Source: Fremontodendron californicum (Eukaryota; Streptophyta; Magnoliopsida; Malvales; Malvaceae). Taken from it: 64,000 bases of DNA. The translations under genes and the position numbers were made by a program. The stretch is from the NCBI GenBank assembly GCA_030761205.1, contig JAULJL010000048.1, positions 4,269,501 to 4,333,500 on the forward strand, read 5' to 3'. Under the pieces are notes generated by a model. That model did no database searches. It saw only the letters and a program-made list of their open reading frames with translations, and was not told the DNA's origin. Positions 9,047 through 19,623 of this stretch are shown here, piece after piece. Each line of letters starts with the position of its first letter. The first letter of the stretch is position 1.

Positions 9047-11785
9047 ATGCTTGTTTGGCGACGTGATTTTAGATCTCGTCGTTTAGTTAGATTTTATTGT
9101 GAAACTTTTTCAGGTAATCTTTCTAATACAACTCCTAACATGGCTGACAATGAAAGTGTTCATGCTGAAGATGAGAACAGACAAGTACGCACCATGCGTG
9201 ACTACTTGCAACCAACTCGAAGCTCATCACCCTCTTGTTTTATTTTTCCTCTCAATGCAAACAACTTTCGTTTTAAACCAGGTATGATAGCTTTGCTTCC
9301 AAATTTCAATGGGTTGGAATCGGAAAGTGCTTACTCGTTTCTAAAAGACTTCGAAGATGTATGTGTCACCTTTAATGACCAACAATGTACAAATGAAATT
9401 GTCAAGCTAAAATTATTTCATTTTTCTTTAAAAGATAAAGCAAAAATTTGGCTTCATAATTTAAAACCAAGGTCAATTGGCACATGGCAAGAATTACAAA
9501 CTGAGTTTCTAAAGAAATTTTTCCCAGCACATAAAACTACTGCTTTGAAAAGACAGATTCAAAATTTCAATCAAAATCAAAATGAAGCATTTTTTCAGTG
9601 CTGGGAGCGTTTTAAAGATTTGTTAAGTTCTTGTCCACATCATGGTTTTGAAAAATGGCGTCTTATTAGTTTCTTTTATGAAAGTTTAACTCCCGAAACT
9701 AAACAATTTGTTGAAACAATGTGTAACGGTGAGTTTCTAGAAAAAGAACCTGAAGAAGCCTTTGACTACCTAGACCATTTGGCAGATAACTCTCAAGCCT
9801 GGCACACAGATAATTCCTCTGAAAGTTCCAATAGATCTAATCTTGTTTCTAACAGAGGTAAATATCATTTTAGTCAAGAAGATGAGATAAAAGCTAAAGT
9901 AGCTAATTTGGCTAGAAAGATTGAAGCCATGGAACTTAGAGAAGTAAAAGAAGTCAAAACGGTTAAAAATGAAGAAAGTTGTGGAATTTGTGAAATCATG
10001 GGACACCCCACTTCTAAATGTCCAAACATTCCCATTCTTAAAGAAGCGTTGCATGATCAAGTAAATTCCATAAACACATTTAAAAAGCCTTTTCCTTCTC
10101 CTTACTCTGAAACGTATAACCCTGAATGGAGAAATCATCCCAACTTCAGTTGGCGGAATAATAATCATGTTCAGGTACCACAATCTCAAAAGCCGGGCAA
10201 CACTTTTTCCTATCAACCTTCACGTGTACAAACCTTGGAAGAGACATTGCAAGCATTCATGCAAACACAAGCAAATGTGAATAACCAAACTTCACAGGAC
10301 ATCAATGAGATCAAAAACACCTTGTCCACATTGACAGCTTCATTACGCACTCAAGAAAAAGCTAAGTTTCCTGCTCAACCTCAGCCTAACCCTTCTACTC
10401 AATGTCTTGTTTCTTGCTCCAATGAAACTCAACAGGAAAATGCCAGTTCTATCACAACTCTTCGAAGTGGAAAGGTAATTGACAAAAACATTCCATCAAA
10501 AGACCAAGATCCTCCTTCCCCTCCGAAAAGTAACGGTAAGGATGATGGTAAGCCTGAACTTCTTGAAAATTTGGACAAAGAAAAAGGTATGCATCCTGCT
10601 CCTTTTCCTCAAAGGTTGCAAACAATAAATAATTTGAATCAAAATGCAGAAATTTATGAACTTTTCAAACAAGTTAAGATTAACATTCCTTTATTGGATG
10701 CAATCAAACAAGTTCCATCTTATGCTAAATTTTTGAAGGACATGTGCACAGTTAAAAGGAAACATAATGTACAAAAGAAAGCATTTCTGACGGAAAGTGT
10801 GAGCTCAATCATTCAGCACCTTACTCCACCAAAATTCAAAGATCCTGGATGTCCAACAATCTCATGCATCATTGGAAACACTAGAATAGAACGTGCATTG
10901 CTTGATCTTGGTGCTAGTGTTAATCTTTTGCCTTTTTCTGTTTATCAACAGTTAGGTTTAGGTGAACTCAAGGAAACACCTGTTACACTTCAACTAGCTG
11001 ATCGTTCTGTAAAAATTCCTCGAGGGATAGTTGAAGATGTTTTGGTTCAAATTGATAATTTTTACTTCCCTGTTGATTTTATTGTTTTGGACACACATCT
11101 TGTTTCAAATCCAAATGTTCAAATTCCTGTTATATTAGGCCGTCCATTTCTTGCAACTTCTAATGCTCTGATAAATTGCAGGAATGGTATTTTGAACATT
11201 TCTTTTGGAAATATGACTTTAGAATTAAATGTGTTCAACATTTGCAAGCAACCTGGTGATGATTCAGAAGTACATGAAGTGGATTTCATTGAAGAACTTG
11301 TTCATGAACATCTCACCACTACCACATTCCATGATCCTTTAGAAGCTTATTTAATTAAATGTGAGTTTGATAATGCTTCAGAAATTTCACACACTGATTC
11401 TTTGTTAAATTCTTTTCAGGTTAAGCATTGTTGGAAACAAAAACTTGAGGAACTCAGAAATGATGCATATGAGAATTCTAAAATTCATAAAGAAAGAACT
11501 AAAGCCTTTCATGACAAGTTAATTTCAAGAAAAACATTTGATGTTGGGCAAAAAGTTCTACTTTATAATTCTAGACTTCACATATTTCCTGGTAAGTTGA
11601 GATCAAGATGGACTGACCCATTTGTGGTTAAGCATGTGTATCATTATGGAGCAGTTGACATTGAGAATCCTAAAAATGGTAACGTATTCAAGGTAAATGG
11701 ACAAAGACTCAAACTCTTTTTGGAAAATCATGTTACTCAAGAAGAGGTTGTTTTTCTTTCTGATCTTTGTTTTGAAAATAACTAG
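9047..11785 (+). CDS. Gag-protease-integrase-tail polyprotein, pol core deleted
   Basis: This is an open frame of 912 codons. ATG codons are available at 9047 and at 9140, the latter giving a start at MADNESVHAE that looks more typical. Residues about 70-250 are a Ty3 gag (capsid) domain containing LKEF-like, RSIGTWQELQTEFLKKFFP and CWERFKDLL blocks. A C-X2-C-X4-H-X4-C zinc knuckle begins at residue 312. A TLRSGK motif typical of Athila precedes an aspartic protease with LLDLGASVNLLP (DLG at 620-622) and an ILGRPFL flap-side motif. From about residue 792 the frame becomes the C-terminal part of an Athila integrase (ELRNDAYENSKIHKERTK, GKLRSRW, GAVDI). The roughly 1000 residues that normally lie between (reverse transcriptase, RNase H, integrase zinc finger and D,D,E core) are absent, yet the frame stays open. 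It should yield particle protein and protease but no replication enzyme. Confidence 0.9.
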   Translation: MLVWRRDFRSRRLVRFYCETFSGNLSNTTPNMADNESVHAEDENRQVRTMRDYLQPTRSSSPSCFIFPLNANNFRFKPGMIALLPNFNGLESESAYSFLKDFEDVCVTFNDQQCTNEIVKLKLFHFSLKDKAKIWLHNLKPRSIGTWQELQTEFLKKFFPAHKTTALKRQIQNFNQNQNEAFFQCWERFKDLLSSCPHHGFEKWRLISFFYESLTPETKQFVETMCNGEFLEKEPEEAFDYLDHLADNSQAWHTDNSSESSNRSNLVSNRGKYHFSQEDEIKAKVANLARKIEAMELREVKEVKTVKNEESCGICEIMGHPTSKCPNIPILKEALHDQVNSINTFKKPFPSPYSETYNPEWRNHPNFSWRNNNHVQVPQSQKPGNTFSYQPSRVQTLEETLQAFMQTQANVNNQTSQDINEIKNTLSTLTASLRTQEKAKFPAQPQPNPSTQCLVSCSNETQQENASSITTLRSGKVIDKNIPSKDQDPPSPPKSNGKDDGKPELLENLDKEKGMHPAPFPQRLQTINNLNQNAEIYELFKQVKINIPLLDAIKQVPSYAKFLKDMCTVKRKHNVQKKAFLTESVSSIIQHLTPPKFKDPGCPTISCIIGNTRIERALLDLGASVNLLPFSVYQQLGLGELKETPVTLQLADRSVKIPRGIVEDVLVQIDNFYFPVDFIVLDTHLVSNPNVQIPVILGRPFLATSNALINCRNGILNISFGNMTLELNVFNICKQPGDDSEVHEVDFIEELVHEHLTTTTFHDPLEAYLIKCEFDNASEISHTDSLLNSFQVKHCWKQKLEELRNDAYENSKIHKERTKAFHDKLISRKTFDVGQKVLLYNSRLHIFPGKLRSRWTDPFVVKHVYHYGAVDIENPKNGNVFKVNGQRLKLFLENHVTQEEVVFLSDLCFENN

Positions 11786-11923
11786 ATGTAAATATAATTT
11801 TTTTCCCGGTTAAATGGCGGATAACGGTACTCCGTGATTATTTAAGTCGGTCCCATCAGCTACCCACAAAACTGATATTGTATATAAATTTCTCTTTCAA
11901 TTTCTTTTTCATTTTTTTTCAAG

Positions 11924-12460
11924 ATGGATGATATTCTCACAAGATTGCAGAAACGATTTCCTCATTTTCCTCGAAATATTTTACTGAAGCTTTACCAAGT
12001 TCGATTTGAAAGATTAAGAATGCTTATGCATAAAGGGATTCCTGAAGATATACGTTGGATAATTGAAGCCAAGGTACGTGAAGATGAATATCTTCCTGTT
12101 TTGCATTTACCAGGTACAGGTAGAAGCACTTATGCAAAGAAGCGACGAGCAAAGCGCATGAGTTCAAATTGCCACAAATGTGCACGATGGACGTGTAACG
12201 GTAAATGTCGTTCTATTGGGATTCCGTCCTCTAATCGAGATGATAAAATTGAATTCATTAAGGATGGACTGAGTAAGGAGAATTTGGGTAATATCCAACT
12301 TTCTGTTGAGACGCATCCTAGTGGAGACGTACAAAGAGAAATTCTTGATTTATGGCCGCAATTCCAAAGGGAATGGCAACATCTTGGGAATCTGATGTTA
12401 AAAGACCCTGTTTGCCAGCTTGTAAGAAAACTGGATGGGAAGCATATCCTCGACTCATAG
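11924..12460 (+). CDS. Cys-rich 178-residue protein of unknown function in the retroelement
   Basis: An ORF with ATG at 11924 is preceded by a polypyrimidine stretch and a TATATAAAT box at about 11880. The N-terminal half is helical and basic. A basic block (KKRRAKR, near residues 68-74) leads into CHKCARWTCNGKC, giving C-X2-C-X4-C-X3-C, which looks like a small metal-binding knuckle. The rest is acidic or mixed without a recognised domain. It sits where Athila elements carry an extra 3' ORF, sometimes called env-like, but I see no signal peptide or membrane span, so an envelope role is not supported. It could be a nucleic-acid-binding accessory protein (inference). It is separated from the gag ORF by 138 bp and from the LOG-like ORF by about 170 bp. 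Confidence 0.6.
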   Translation: MDDILTRLQKRFPHFPRNILLKLYQVRFERLRMLMHKGIPEDIRWIIEAKVREDEYLPVLHLPGTGRSTYAKKRRAKRMSSNCHKCARWTCNGKCRSIGIPSSNRDDKIEFIKDGLSKENLGNIQLSVETHPSGDVQREILDLWPQFQREWQHLGNLMLKDPVCQLVRKLDGKHILDS

Positions 12461-12606
12461 AAGGCGTTTAAGCCGTTTCTGGACGTAAAACCAGAGGAAG
12501 ATGTGAGCCACAATCACAACTACAATAAATGACTTCTCAGCTTTTGGTTTGATTTGCAATAACTTCATTTCGGTTTAATTTACGATTTGTGTAATTATTC
12601 TCGTTT

Positions 12607-12631
12607 TTTTTTTTTTTTTTTTTTTTTTTTT
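12607..12631. repeat. Poly(T) tract
   Basis: A run of more than 20 T between the Cys-rich ORF and the LOG-like ORF. It may mark the left edge of the captured segment, or be a simple slippage tract. Confidence 0.8.
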
Positions 12632-13484
12632 GCATTGGTCTTTTACGGTTGCTTTTTCTTTTCTTTTTGATTTTCTTCCTGAAATCACGCAAAAATCTTT
12701 TGTTAGGTTAACATTTTCTTCTGACAGGTCAAATACACTTTCGGCGACATTATTACTCTTGTCTGATTCACTACTCGGTCCTCTATATATTACACCATGT
12801 ACTCATTCTCTTTCAGGCACTCGAAAAAGAAAAAAAAAATGGAAAGCACTTCGTCCCAGCGCATTAAAAAAATTTGTCTTTGGAGGTGCTTATCCAGGGA
12901 AAAATAACATATTCGCTGATGAAGCCATAAGAGTTGGAGTAATACTTGCCCAACAAAAGATCCAGTTGATTTATGGAGGCGGTAGTACGGGTCTAATGGG
13001 AGCAGTCGCTACAGCAGCACACGCCGGAGGAAGTCCAGTTCTAGGAATCGTGCCAAAACTATTCACAGATTTTTGTGGACCTACCGTGGGTAAAGAAATA
13101 CAAGTCTGGAGTATCCCTGAACGGATGACAATCATGTACCATTCTGCCGATGCATTCATTGCTTTACCAGGAGGTCTGGGTACAATGGAAGAAATAGCTT
13201 GCGTGGCTTCTTGGTCATCTTTGGTCACAAATAAGAAACCTATTGGTTTGCTTAATATTAATGGTTATTTTAGTAATTTGCTTTCATATTTAGATAATGC
13301 TGTGGATAATGGATTCATGTTTTCAGAGGCAAGGAGAACCATAATTTCTGCTACAACCATTGAAGATTTACTCAAAAAGCTCCAAGCTTATGAGTATTTA
13401 TCTGCTACGGTTGTTTCGCAAACGCTCGGAAAAAGAAAAAGAGATATGGACGAGCAAGGAGTGGATTGCACTCTGTCTTTGTGA
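12630..13484 (+). CDS. LOG-like cytokinin riboside 5'-monophosphate phosphoribohydrolase captured in the retroelement
   Basis: LOG enzymes release active cytokinin bases from their riboside monophosphates in one step. From about residue 77 the frame matches the whole LOG/lysine-decarboxylase-like fold: FGGAYPGKNN (usual form FCGSSSGKN), LIYGGGSTGLMG, GIVPK, the arginine-bearing PERMTIM segment, and the signature PGGLGTMEE at residues 180-188. The last two carry the conserved catalytic Arg and Glu. The C-terminus has KRKR and ends after the normal family length. The gene is intronless, whereas LOG genes in plants have several introns, which points to capture from an mRNA. The first ~70 residues of the long frame look non-native. 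A more native start, ATG at 12839 (MESTSSQR...), is out of frame with the body by one base at an A7 run (12866-12872). It is therefore unclear whether a full-length enzyme can be made. Confidence 0.82.
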   Translation: MHWSFTVAFSFLFDFLPEITQKSFVRLTFSSDRSNTLSATLLLLSDSLLGPLYITPCTHSLSGTRKRKKKWKALRPSALKKFVFGGAYPGKNNIFADEAIRVGVILAQQKIQLIYGGGSTGLMGAVATAAHAGGSPVLGIVPKLFTDFCGPTVGKEIQVWSIPERMTIMYHSADAFIALPGGLGTMEEIACVASWSSLVTNKKPIGLLNINGYFSNLLSYLDNAVDNGFMFSEARRTIISATTIEDLLKKLQAYEYLSATVVSQTLGKRKRDMDEQGVDCTLSL

Positions 13485-13487
13485 CAT

Positions 13488-15120
13488 TATCTAACATTTT
13501 GCTTGTTGTGTCTCAGTTATAATAAGTGGTTAGCAACCTCTGCAGGTAATATCTCCTAAATTCTACCTTTAAAATTTGACATTGGGGACAATGTCATATT
13601 TTAGTAGGGGGTAAGGGACATATTTTGCTAAAAAAAAAAAAAAAATTGTTGTGTTTTAAGACATTTAGAAGTATTCATTCTGAACAAGGTCTGAGTAAGG
13701 GAGACTTGAGACATACCTTGTCAGTTTGATTTAATCTTCTTAAAAAAAAAAAAAAAAAAAGCATGTTTAGACTTAGTGTGTTTTTAGTGTGTTTTAGTTA
13801 CTTTCAATACTATTATGAGATATGAATTGCATAAGTCTAAAACAGATTTATTAGTGAGAAGATTTTCATGAGAATTGAGCTTGATATCAACCTTTTTATG
13901 AGCCAATGTTAATATGATATGTTGATTGAGAAAGAAGCATGTTTAGACTTAATCTGACTTGTATAATCATCCTTGTGAGTTTTTGAGCCTATAATGATTG
14001 ATGCATTATACAAATCAATCTAATTTCTTTCTTGAGTGCTCTTATGATTACATGATTCTCTAGAACTTGCTTTAAACCGTTTGAGACTATATTGATACAT
14101 GTGACAACATGAATATGATAGAGGCATTAGGATTATAACCAGAGCCAAACAGCCATCCCATATTAATGTTCTAAGAGAACATCCCCACTAGTGAGCCAAT
14201 TTGAGCCTACATTAAATATGCTGTTTTGTTGGTAACCACAACTTACACCTAGCCTAAATATACTTATATCCTTACCCTTGTTCTAAAGATGGATTTTTAT
14301 ATTTTGAGACATATTAAAAAAAAAAAATAAGGGATATTTTTAGTTGAAAATTTGGGTTAGAAACAAAAGATAAGTGTGGGGGAAGAAAAGAAAAGAAAAA
14401 GTCAAGAGAAAAAGAAAGGGATCATTGTCAAATACATTCCCATATTAAAAAAAAAAGAATCTTCTCTTGAACTTCTAGAAAAAGATGTTACAAAGTTGGT
14501 TAGAATGATGCAAAGGCTCAACATGAATATTTAGCCTACGTTATTATGTGCTTTATAAGAGTTTTGAGAAGTTTTATTTGTATGATCTTATTATATCTCT
14601 AAAATCTATGAACTCTTTGGAACCTTTGTGATATCTTTATCCTTTTGTTCTTTAACCACATTATAACCCTTTGGCCCCATTACAACCTTGAATAAAGACC
14701 TCTTGATTTATGAAGTTGTATGATCTAAATAGTGGAGAATAGGTGGACAAGCAAGCATATGGTAGAAGTGTTTTCATGAGATTGATTGAGTGTAAACACT
14801 TTACCACTACTTTAAAGAGTGAAAATCAAGAGAGTATCCCATGTGAGAAGTTGAGATTAAGTTTGAATATGCACTATTTTGATTGAAATATGTTATGTTA
14901 ATATTGGCTTAACTCATTTATTTACATTCAAGCATGAATTTTTGTGAAATTCTTTGAGCTATTGATTAGTTTATAAGACTTGTTCAAAGATTGTCTCTAA
15001 TTTATATTGAAAGGATTAGGAGTAAATATTTTTAGTGTATGTAGTTTACGAAAATGGATTAGATTAGATTTTCTTATTTTATTTTTATTGAGTCGTTGCT
15101 AGGGACTAGCAACAATCTAA
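13488..15120 (+). other. Non-coding 3' region of the Athila-type element
   Basis: There are no supported ORFs. The region contains gacattggggacaatgtc followed by a G-rich tract near 13577-13610, and a second purine-rich tract (gataagtgtgggggaag) near 14370, both typical of the long 3' spacer in Athila elements. Homopolymer A runs occur at about 13631, 13743 and 14315. Confidence 0.7.
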
Positions 15121-15131
15121 GTGTGGGGGTG
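15121..15131 (+). other. Polypurine tract
   Basis: GTGTGGGGGTG directly abuts the 3' LTR. An AAGTGTGGGGG-type tract is characteristic of Athila/Tat elements and primes plus-strand DNA synthesis. Confidence 0.8.
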
Positions 15132-16643
15132 TGATAACTCGTATAATTATATAGTTTTTAGTTATGTTTTATTATTGTTTTGTGTCAAATACGAGTTATT
15201 ATTGCTTAGTCTAATTGTGTTTATGATATTTTATATTTTTATGTAATTTGGTGTTTTTCACGAGTTTCTTTGAGTGATTTCAGATTACTAGGTTAAATCA
15301 AGAATTAAGGGCAAATCCAATTCAGTTCCAGTTCCGACACCGTTTGCCATATCAGCTATATCTCGAGTTTCACTGAAGCAATAAGGCTGAAATTTGTAGC
15401 CGTGCAAAGCTAAGAGGCATATCTATCTTTTTCATGTTTTACACTTCTTGAAACGGAGTCGTTTTCCCTAGAGAAATCGACCATCAAGTTGGCTGATGTG
15501 CAATGACGTCTGTGCTGACCTGTTTTCGTATTTTGCCCATATCTTCTTAACCACATCAGCAAATGAGCTGATTTTAACGGCTATGAATCTGTAACTGATA
15601 GGGGTATATTTTTCTAGAAGACAATTTTATCAGATCGAGCCTCCAACATTGACAAAATCGATCATCAAGCTGGCTGATCAGAATTGTCATACAATATGAC
15701 GAAAATTGTTAGAAAAATGCACCCACCTATTATACCTACCTTTGAAATTTATAAAGCTTGTCTCTTGTCATTTAGCTCTCCAAAATATGTATAAATAGAG
15801 GGCCTTGCATGATTGTAAGAGTATTATTGTAGATTGGTAGGATATTAGCCATTGTAATAAAATTCTCTAAGTTTTCTTCTTCTTTCCTTTCTCTAGTTTT
15901 CTTTTTTTATTTACTTATGCTTCTTACATTTCTTTTCATTTTATTCATATCTAGTATGTGTTGCTAATCATATTGTTGAGGTGATGAGGTGAAGCTTTTG
16001 GTAAATGCTAAGGTTAGTCTCTTAAACATGAGATAAAATGAATCATCATTTATAAACACTAGTATAGATAATATTTTCTTTTGGTTTAAAATCATACTTG
16101 CAAAGTAGGGATCTTGATTTATTATTGACAATGAAAATGGCACAGTAAATGCTTGGTTTCATAACCTTGATTTGTTGTAGACATATACCTTGGCATAAGG
16201 AATGCTTGGACTCTTTTTATGAGTTTTGAGGACACCAAATGAACATAATATCATATGCTATGGACGTTGGACAATTTGGACTGAATTGCTAAACCTTCCG
16301 ATTGGAATCTCCCTTATGTGTGAATTTCAATTGTGTAATAAAACAAGATTAATCTTAGCATAACACCAAGAGTGGATTCTCTAACCTCAACATCTTTTCT
16401 TATTGTTTTTTTATATCTTGTTTAATTTCTTTTATTTTATTTTGTTTATTTTGTTCTCTAATATCTTGTTTATCTTGTTTTGTTGTTAATTCCCTAATAT
16501 CTTGTTTACTTTCTTTTTCTTATATATTTATAAACTTATACTTACTAATACGCTTCCCTGTGGTTCGACCTCGGACACCCGAGAATTTATTACTTGAACA
16601 TAACCTGCACTTGGGTTTACAACTCTTAATTGAGTCTCCATCA
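15132..16643 (+). repeat. 3' LTR of the Athila-type element
   Basis: 1512 bp, the same length as the 5' LTR. By eye I find five substitutions: c/t, g/a and c/t around 7714-7743 versus 15565-15590, g/c in the sequence after the TATA box, and a/g near 16477. The 5-bp target copy CTATA follows. Confidence 0.95.
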
Positions 16644-16648
16644 CTATA
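16644..16648. other. Target site duplication CTATA, right
   Basis: An exact match to 7280-7284. The interrupted host LTR resumes here (ctatatgacctaagatg). Confidence 0.95.
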
Positions 16649-19132
16649 TGACCTAAGATGTATGACATAGCTAAATGACCTAAGATGCATGACATAATCA
16701 AATATGATGCAAGGCATGGCATAGACCTAAAATGCATGGGAAGGCCGAAAATGATGCAAGGCATATCATGAACACAAAAATGCTAAATGACATAGCTACA
16801 TGACATAAGATTCATGACATAACCAAATATGAAGCAAGGCATGGCATGAACCTAAAATACATGAGATGGCCGAATGGTGTAGGAAGCTAACATGTTATGA
16901 AAATGATGCACAAACTAGTATGGCATGAAAATAGTACAAAGAAACATGACCAAAGATGTATAGACAAGCATGGAAGTAATAAAATAAGCAAACAAAGAGT
17001 AAGGAAAGTGAGCTCCATGGTTGGTACAATGGACATAGCCTCCCCTAACCATGATCACTTGATTTTCATCAATATCATGAAGTCTTTCCAACTCAAAAAT
17101 CAGAAATTAAACTAAGCAAGCCAAGAAAAATGGAAGTGAACTCCATGGTTGGTACAATGGACGTAGTCCCCCCTAACCTTGATCACTTGATTTTTATCAA
17201 GATCATGAAGCCTTTCAACCTCTTTTACTCCATTTATTTTTTTTTAAAAAAAGAACACCAAAAGAAATATAAACCTTCCACAATCATGTTTCCCACAACA
17301 AACATGCAAAACAGAAAAAATCAAGACAAGCACAAGCATGATTCGGCTATGGTAAAAAAATTTGTAAACATTTTTTTTCTCTTTTTTTTTTTTGATGAAA
17401 AAGAAAAGATGAAAGCTAAAAAAACATTTCAAAATCTTTATTTTTATAAGAAAAAGATTGGAAATCACATGGAAGCAAGAAACAAAGCATGAGAAAGATA
17501 AAAAAATAATGCAAGAACAAATGAGGAATGGCTACCTTCCTAGCTTCCTTGGCTTACTCTTTCTTCCTTTCTTTCTTTCTTTCTTTCTTCCTTTTTTTTT
17601 TTTTTTTCTTGTTTAGCTACTGCCACCCTTTTTAAAAATGACCAACCAACTTAAGAAATAAAAATATCCTTCCCCCCTCCTTTCTTTTGGACGAATGGCC
17701 TCCTCACCTTTGGATGATATGTGCTCATCTTTTCTCCAACAATCTAAGCTATTGGATCAAAGATATTTTCATGAAAATAAAAATGACATCTTGCAATTTG
17801 ATCTTGGCCATTGAAGTATGTACTCATCTTTTAACAAAGCACCTAGGCCATTGGATGGACAAGGACACTTTCAAGACAATAAAAATGGCATCTTGTAATT
17901 TGATAGTGACCATTGGATGGAATTGATCAAATCTCCATCCTTCTCCCATAAGCTGGCTGGCCAAGGGCCTAGAATATTCCAGAAATTCCTTCATTTTTTC
18001 ATTTTGCAAATTGGCCCCTTTCGGTTTCTTCGATAAAATTACCTTTTAGCCCCCTAAACTTAATTTAATTTCAAATGTGCCCCAATTTCGGATTTGTCTT
18101 TTCCAACTCATCCCATCCAATATAAAACTTTTTTCTGGAGGTTTTTACATTTTTTCGAGCTTATTCTCTATTTTTCCCGAATTTTTCTCTAAAATTTCGG
18201 TTTAGTGCCTCCCAATTTAGCCTTTTTCATTTGAGCTTCAATTCCGGTTTTTTTTTTCACCAATCTCTTCCAAAAAATTATAAAACTCAGATCTGAAAGT
18301 TTTCATAATTTTCTGAGCTCGTTTCCTATTTTTCCCAGAATTTTCTTTTGGATTTTTCGGGTTAGTGCACCCGAACTTCGCCTTTTTCATTCGAGCTCCA
18401 ATTCTGGATTTTTCTTCACCATTATCTTCCAAAAAATATAAAACTTAGATCTGGAAGTTTTTATAAATTTTCAAGCTCGGGACCTATTTTCCTCGAATTA
18501 TCCAATATTGCCCTTTAACCTCCGAAACCTCGGTTTTACTCAAAACGGGTCCGATTTTTGAATTTTCTTTTTCCATTGCCTTTTTCATATATTGAATTTG
18601 AGTTGGTCCGAAAACACCCGATTTTTACGATCAAATTCTCCTCCAATTTAGTTTTCCCCTTTTTAATACCGAAAATTTGCTTGTTTTTTCATTTCTCCTC
18701 TAATCGGCTCTTCCTTGAACTCTGTTTCCAAAATTGGACCTTCCAATATCCGTAGTTATTGATCTTATTCCAATTGGGATTTCCAAATTCGTCCGACTTG
18801 ATCGTTTGTGCACTTTTTCCCAAATTTTTCGGATTAGGTATTCCCCTACACTGAATTTCTGCAACCCCTCTTCCGAACTATATATCTTTCATTGTAGACC
18901 TCGGATTATCAAAATTATTTCTCCATTGTTCAATTCAACTTCGAATCTTGATTTTGACTGGGAGTTGACTTTTTTAGTGGTTGACTTTTTTCGAGTTGAC
19001 TTTTTGGGCTGACCTCCGAAACAAAGTCTTGAGGACCAATCTATGGAATGGTGGAAGTCTCTTTGCATTCTCGAAAGTTGAAAAGGAGAATCTGCCTGGT
19101 TTAGAGAGCCTGGACAAAATTAGGTGTCTGCA

Positions 19133-19590
19133 GTTTTAGTAACCTTTAATATAATTTTGATAACATTTGTAATAATTTTGACAACTTTTGATATAATTTT
19201 GATAACCTTTGATATAATTTTGGCAACCTTTAAAATAATTTTAGTAGTTTTTTATATAATTTTGGTAACTTTTGAAATGATTTTGGTGATTTTTTATAAA
19301 ATTTTGGTAACTTTTAATATAATTTTGGTAACTTTTGATATAATTTTGTTTAACATGTGATTTGATTTTGGTAACTTTTTGATAACCTTTGATATATTTT
19401 GGTAACCTTGAATGTAATTTTGGTAACTTTTGATATAATTTTGATAACTTTTGAGATAAATTTAGCAATCTTTGATATAATTTTGTAATAATTTTAATAC
19501 CATTTATAATGGTTTTGGTAACCTTTGATACAATTTTGATAACATTTATAATAAGTTTGATATCATTTAATATAATTTTATATCAAAATG
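19133..19590. repeat. AT-rich tandem array, unit about 21 bp
   Basis: Diverged units of the type ataattttggtaacttttgat repeat some twenty times. The array begins directly at the LTR edge of the minus-strand element, which therefore appears to have inserted into it. Open frames on both strands here (ILITFDIILVTF-like repeats) are repeat artefacts. Confidence 0.85.
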
Positions 19591-19623
19591 AAAAAATCTA
19601 ATATATAGATTTATTAAAATTAA

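Larger units (their letters stand above)
7285..16643 (+). mobile_element. Young non-autonomous Athila-type (Ty3) LTR retrotransposon carrying a LOG-like gene
   Basis: This is a complete 9359-bp element: two 1512-bp LTRs (TGATAACTCG...TCTCCATCA), 5-bp target duplication CTATA, tRNA-Asp-type primer site, gag-protease-integrase-tail ORF, Cys-rich ORF, LOG-like ORF, 1.6-kb non-coding 3' region and polypurine tract GTGTGGGGGTG. It lacks reverse transcriptase, RNase H and the integrase catalytic core, so it would need enzymes from a partner element. I found five differences between its LTRs, which implies a recent insertion. Gag, the DLG-type protease and the primer site point to Athila. Confidence 0.93.
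4695..19132 (-). mobile_element. 5' LTR of minus-strand Ogre/Tat element, split by the Athila insertion
   Basis: The minus-strand LTR starts TGCAGACACCTAATTTTGTC (complement of 19113-19132) and ends ...CGACA at 4695. Both ends match the LTR of the plus-strand element at 21366, which starts TGTAGACACC and ends GCGACA. Removing the nested Athila element and its duplicated CTATA leaves about 5.07 kb, close to the 5.38 kb of the plus-strand 3' LTR. The LTR-occupied parts are 4695-7284 and 16644-19132. The segment 18000-19000 carries the same diverged tandem units as 35400-36470. No host gene lies in it. Confidence 0.8.

Noticed and set aside
11924..12460. Envelope protein for the Cys-rich ORF
   Set aside because: No signal peptide or membrane segment is visible; position alone is not enough.
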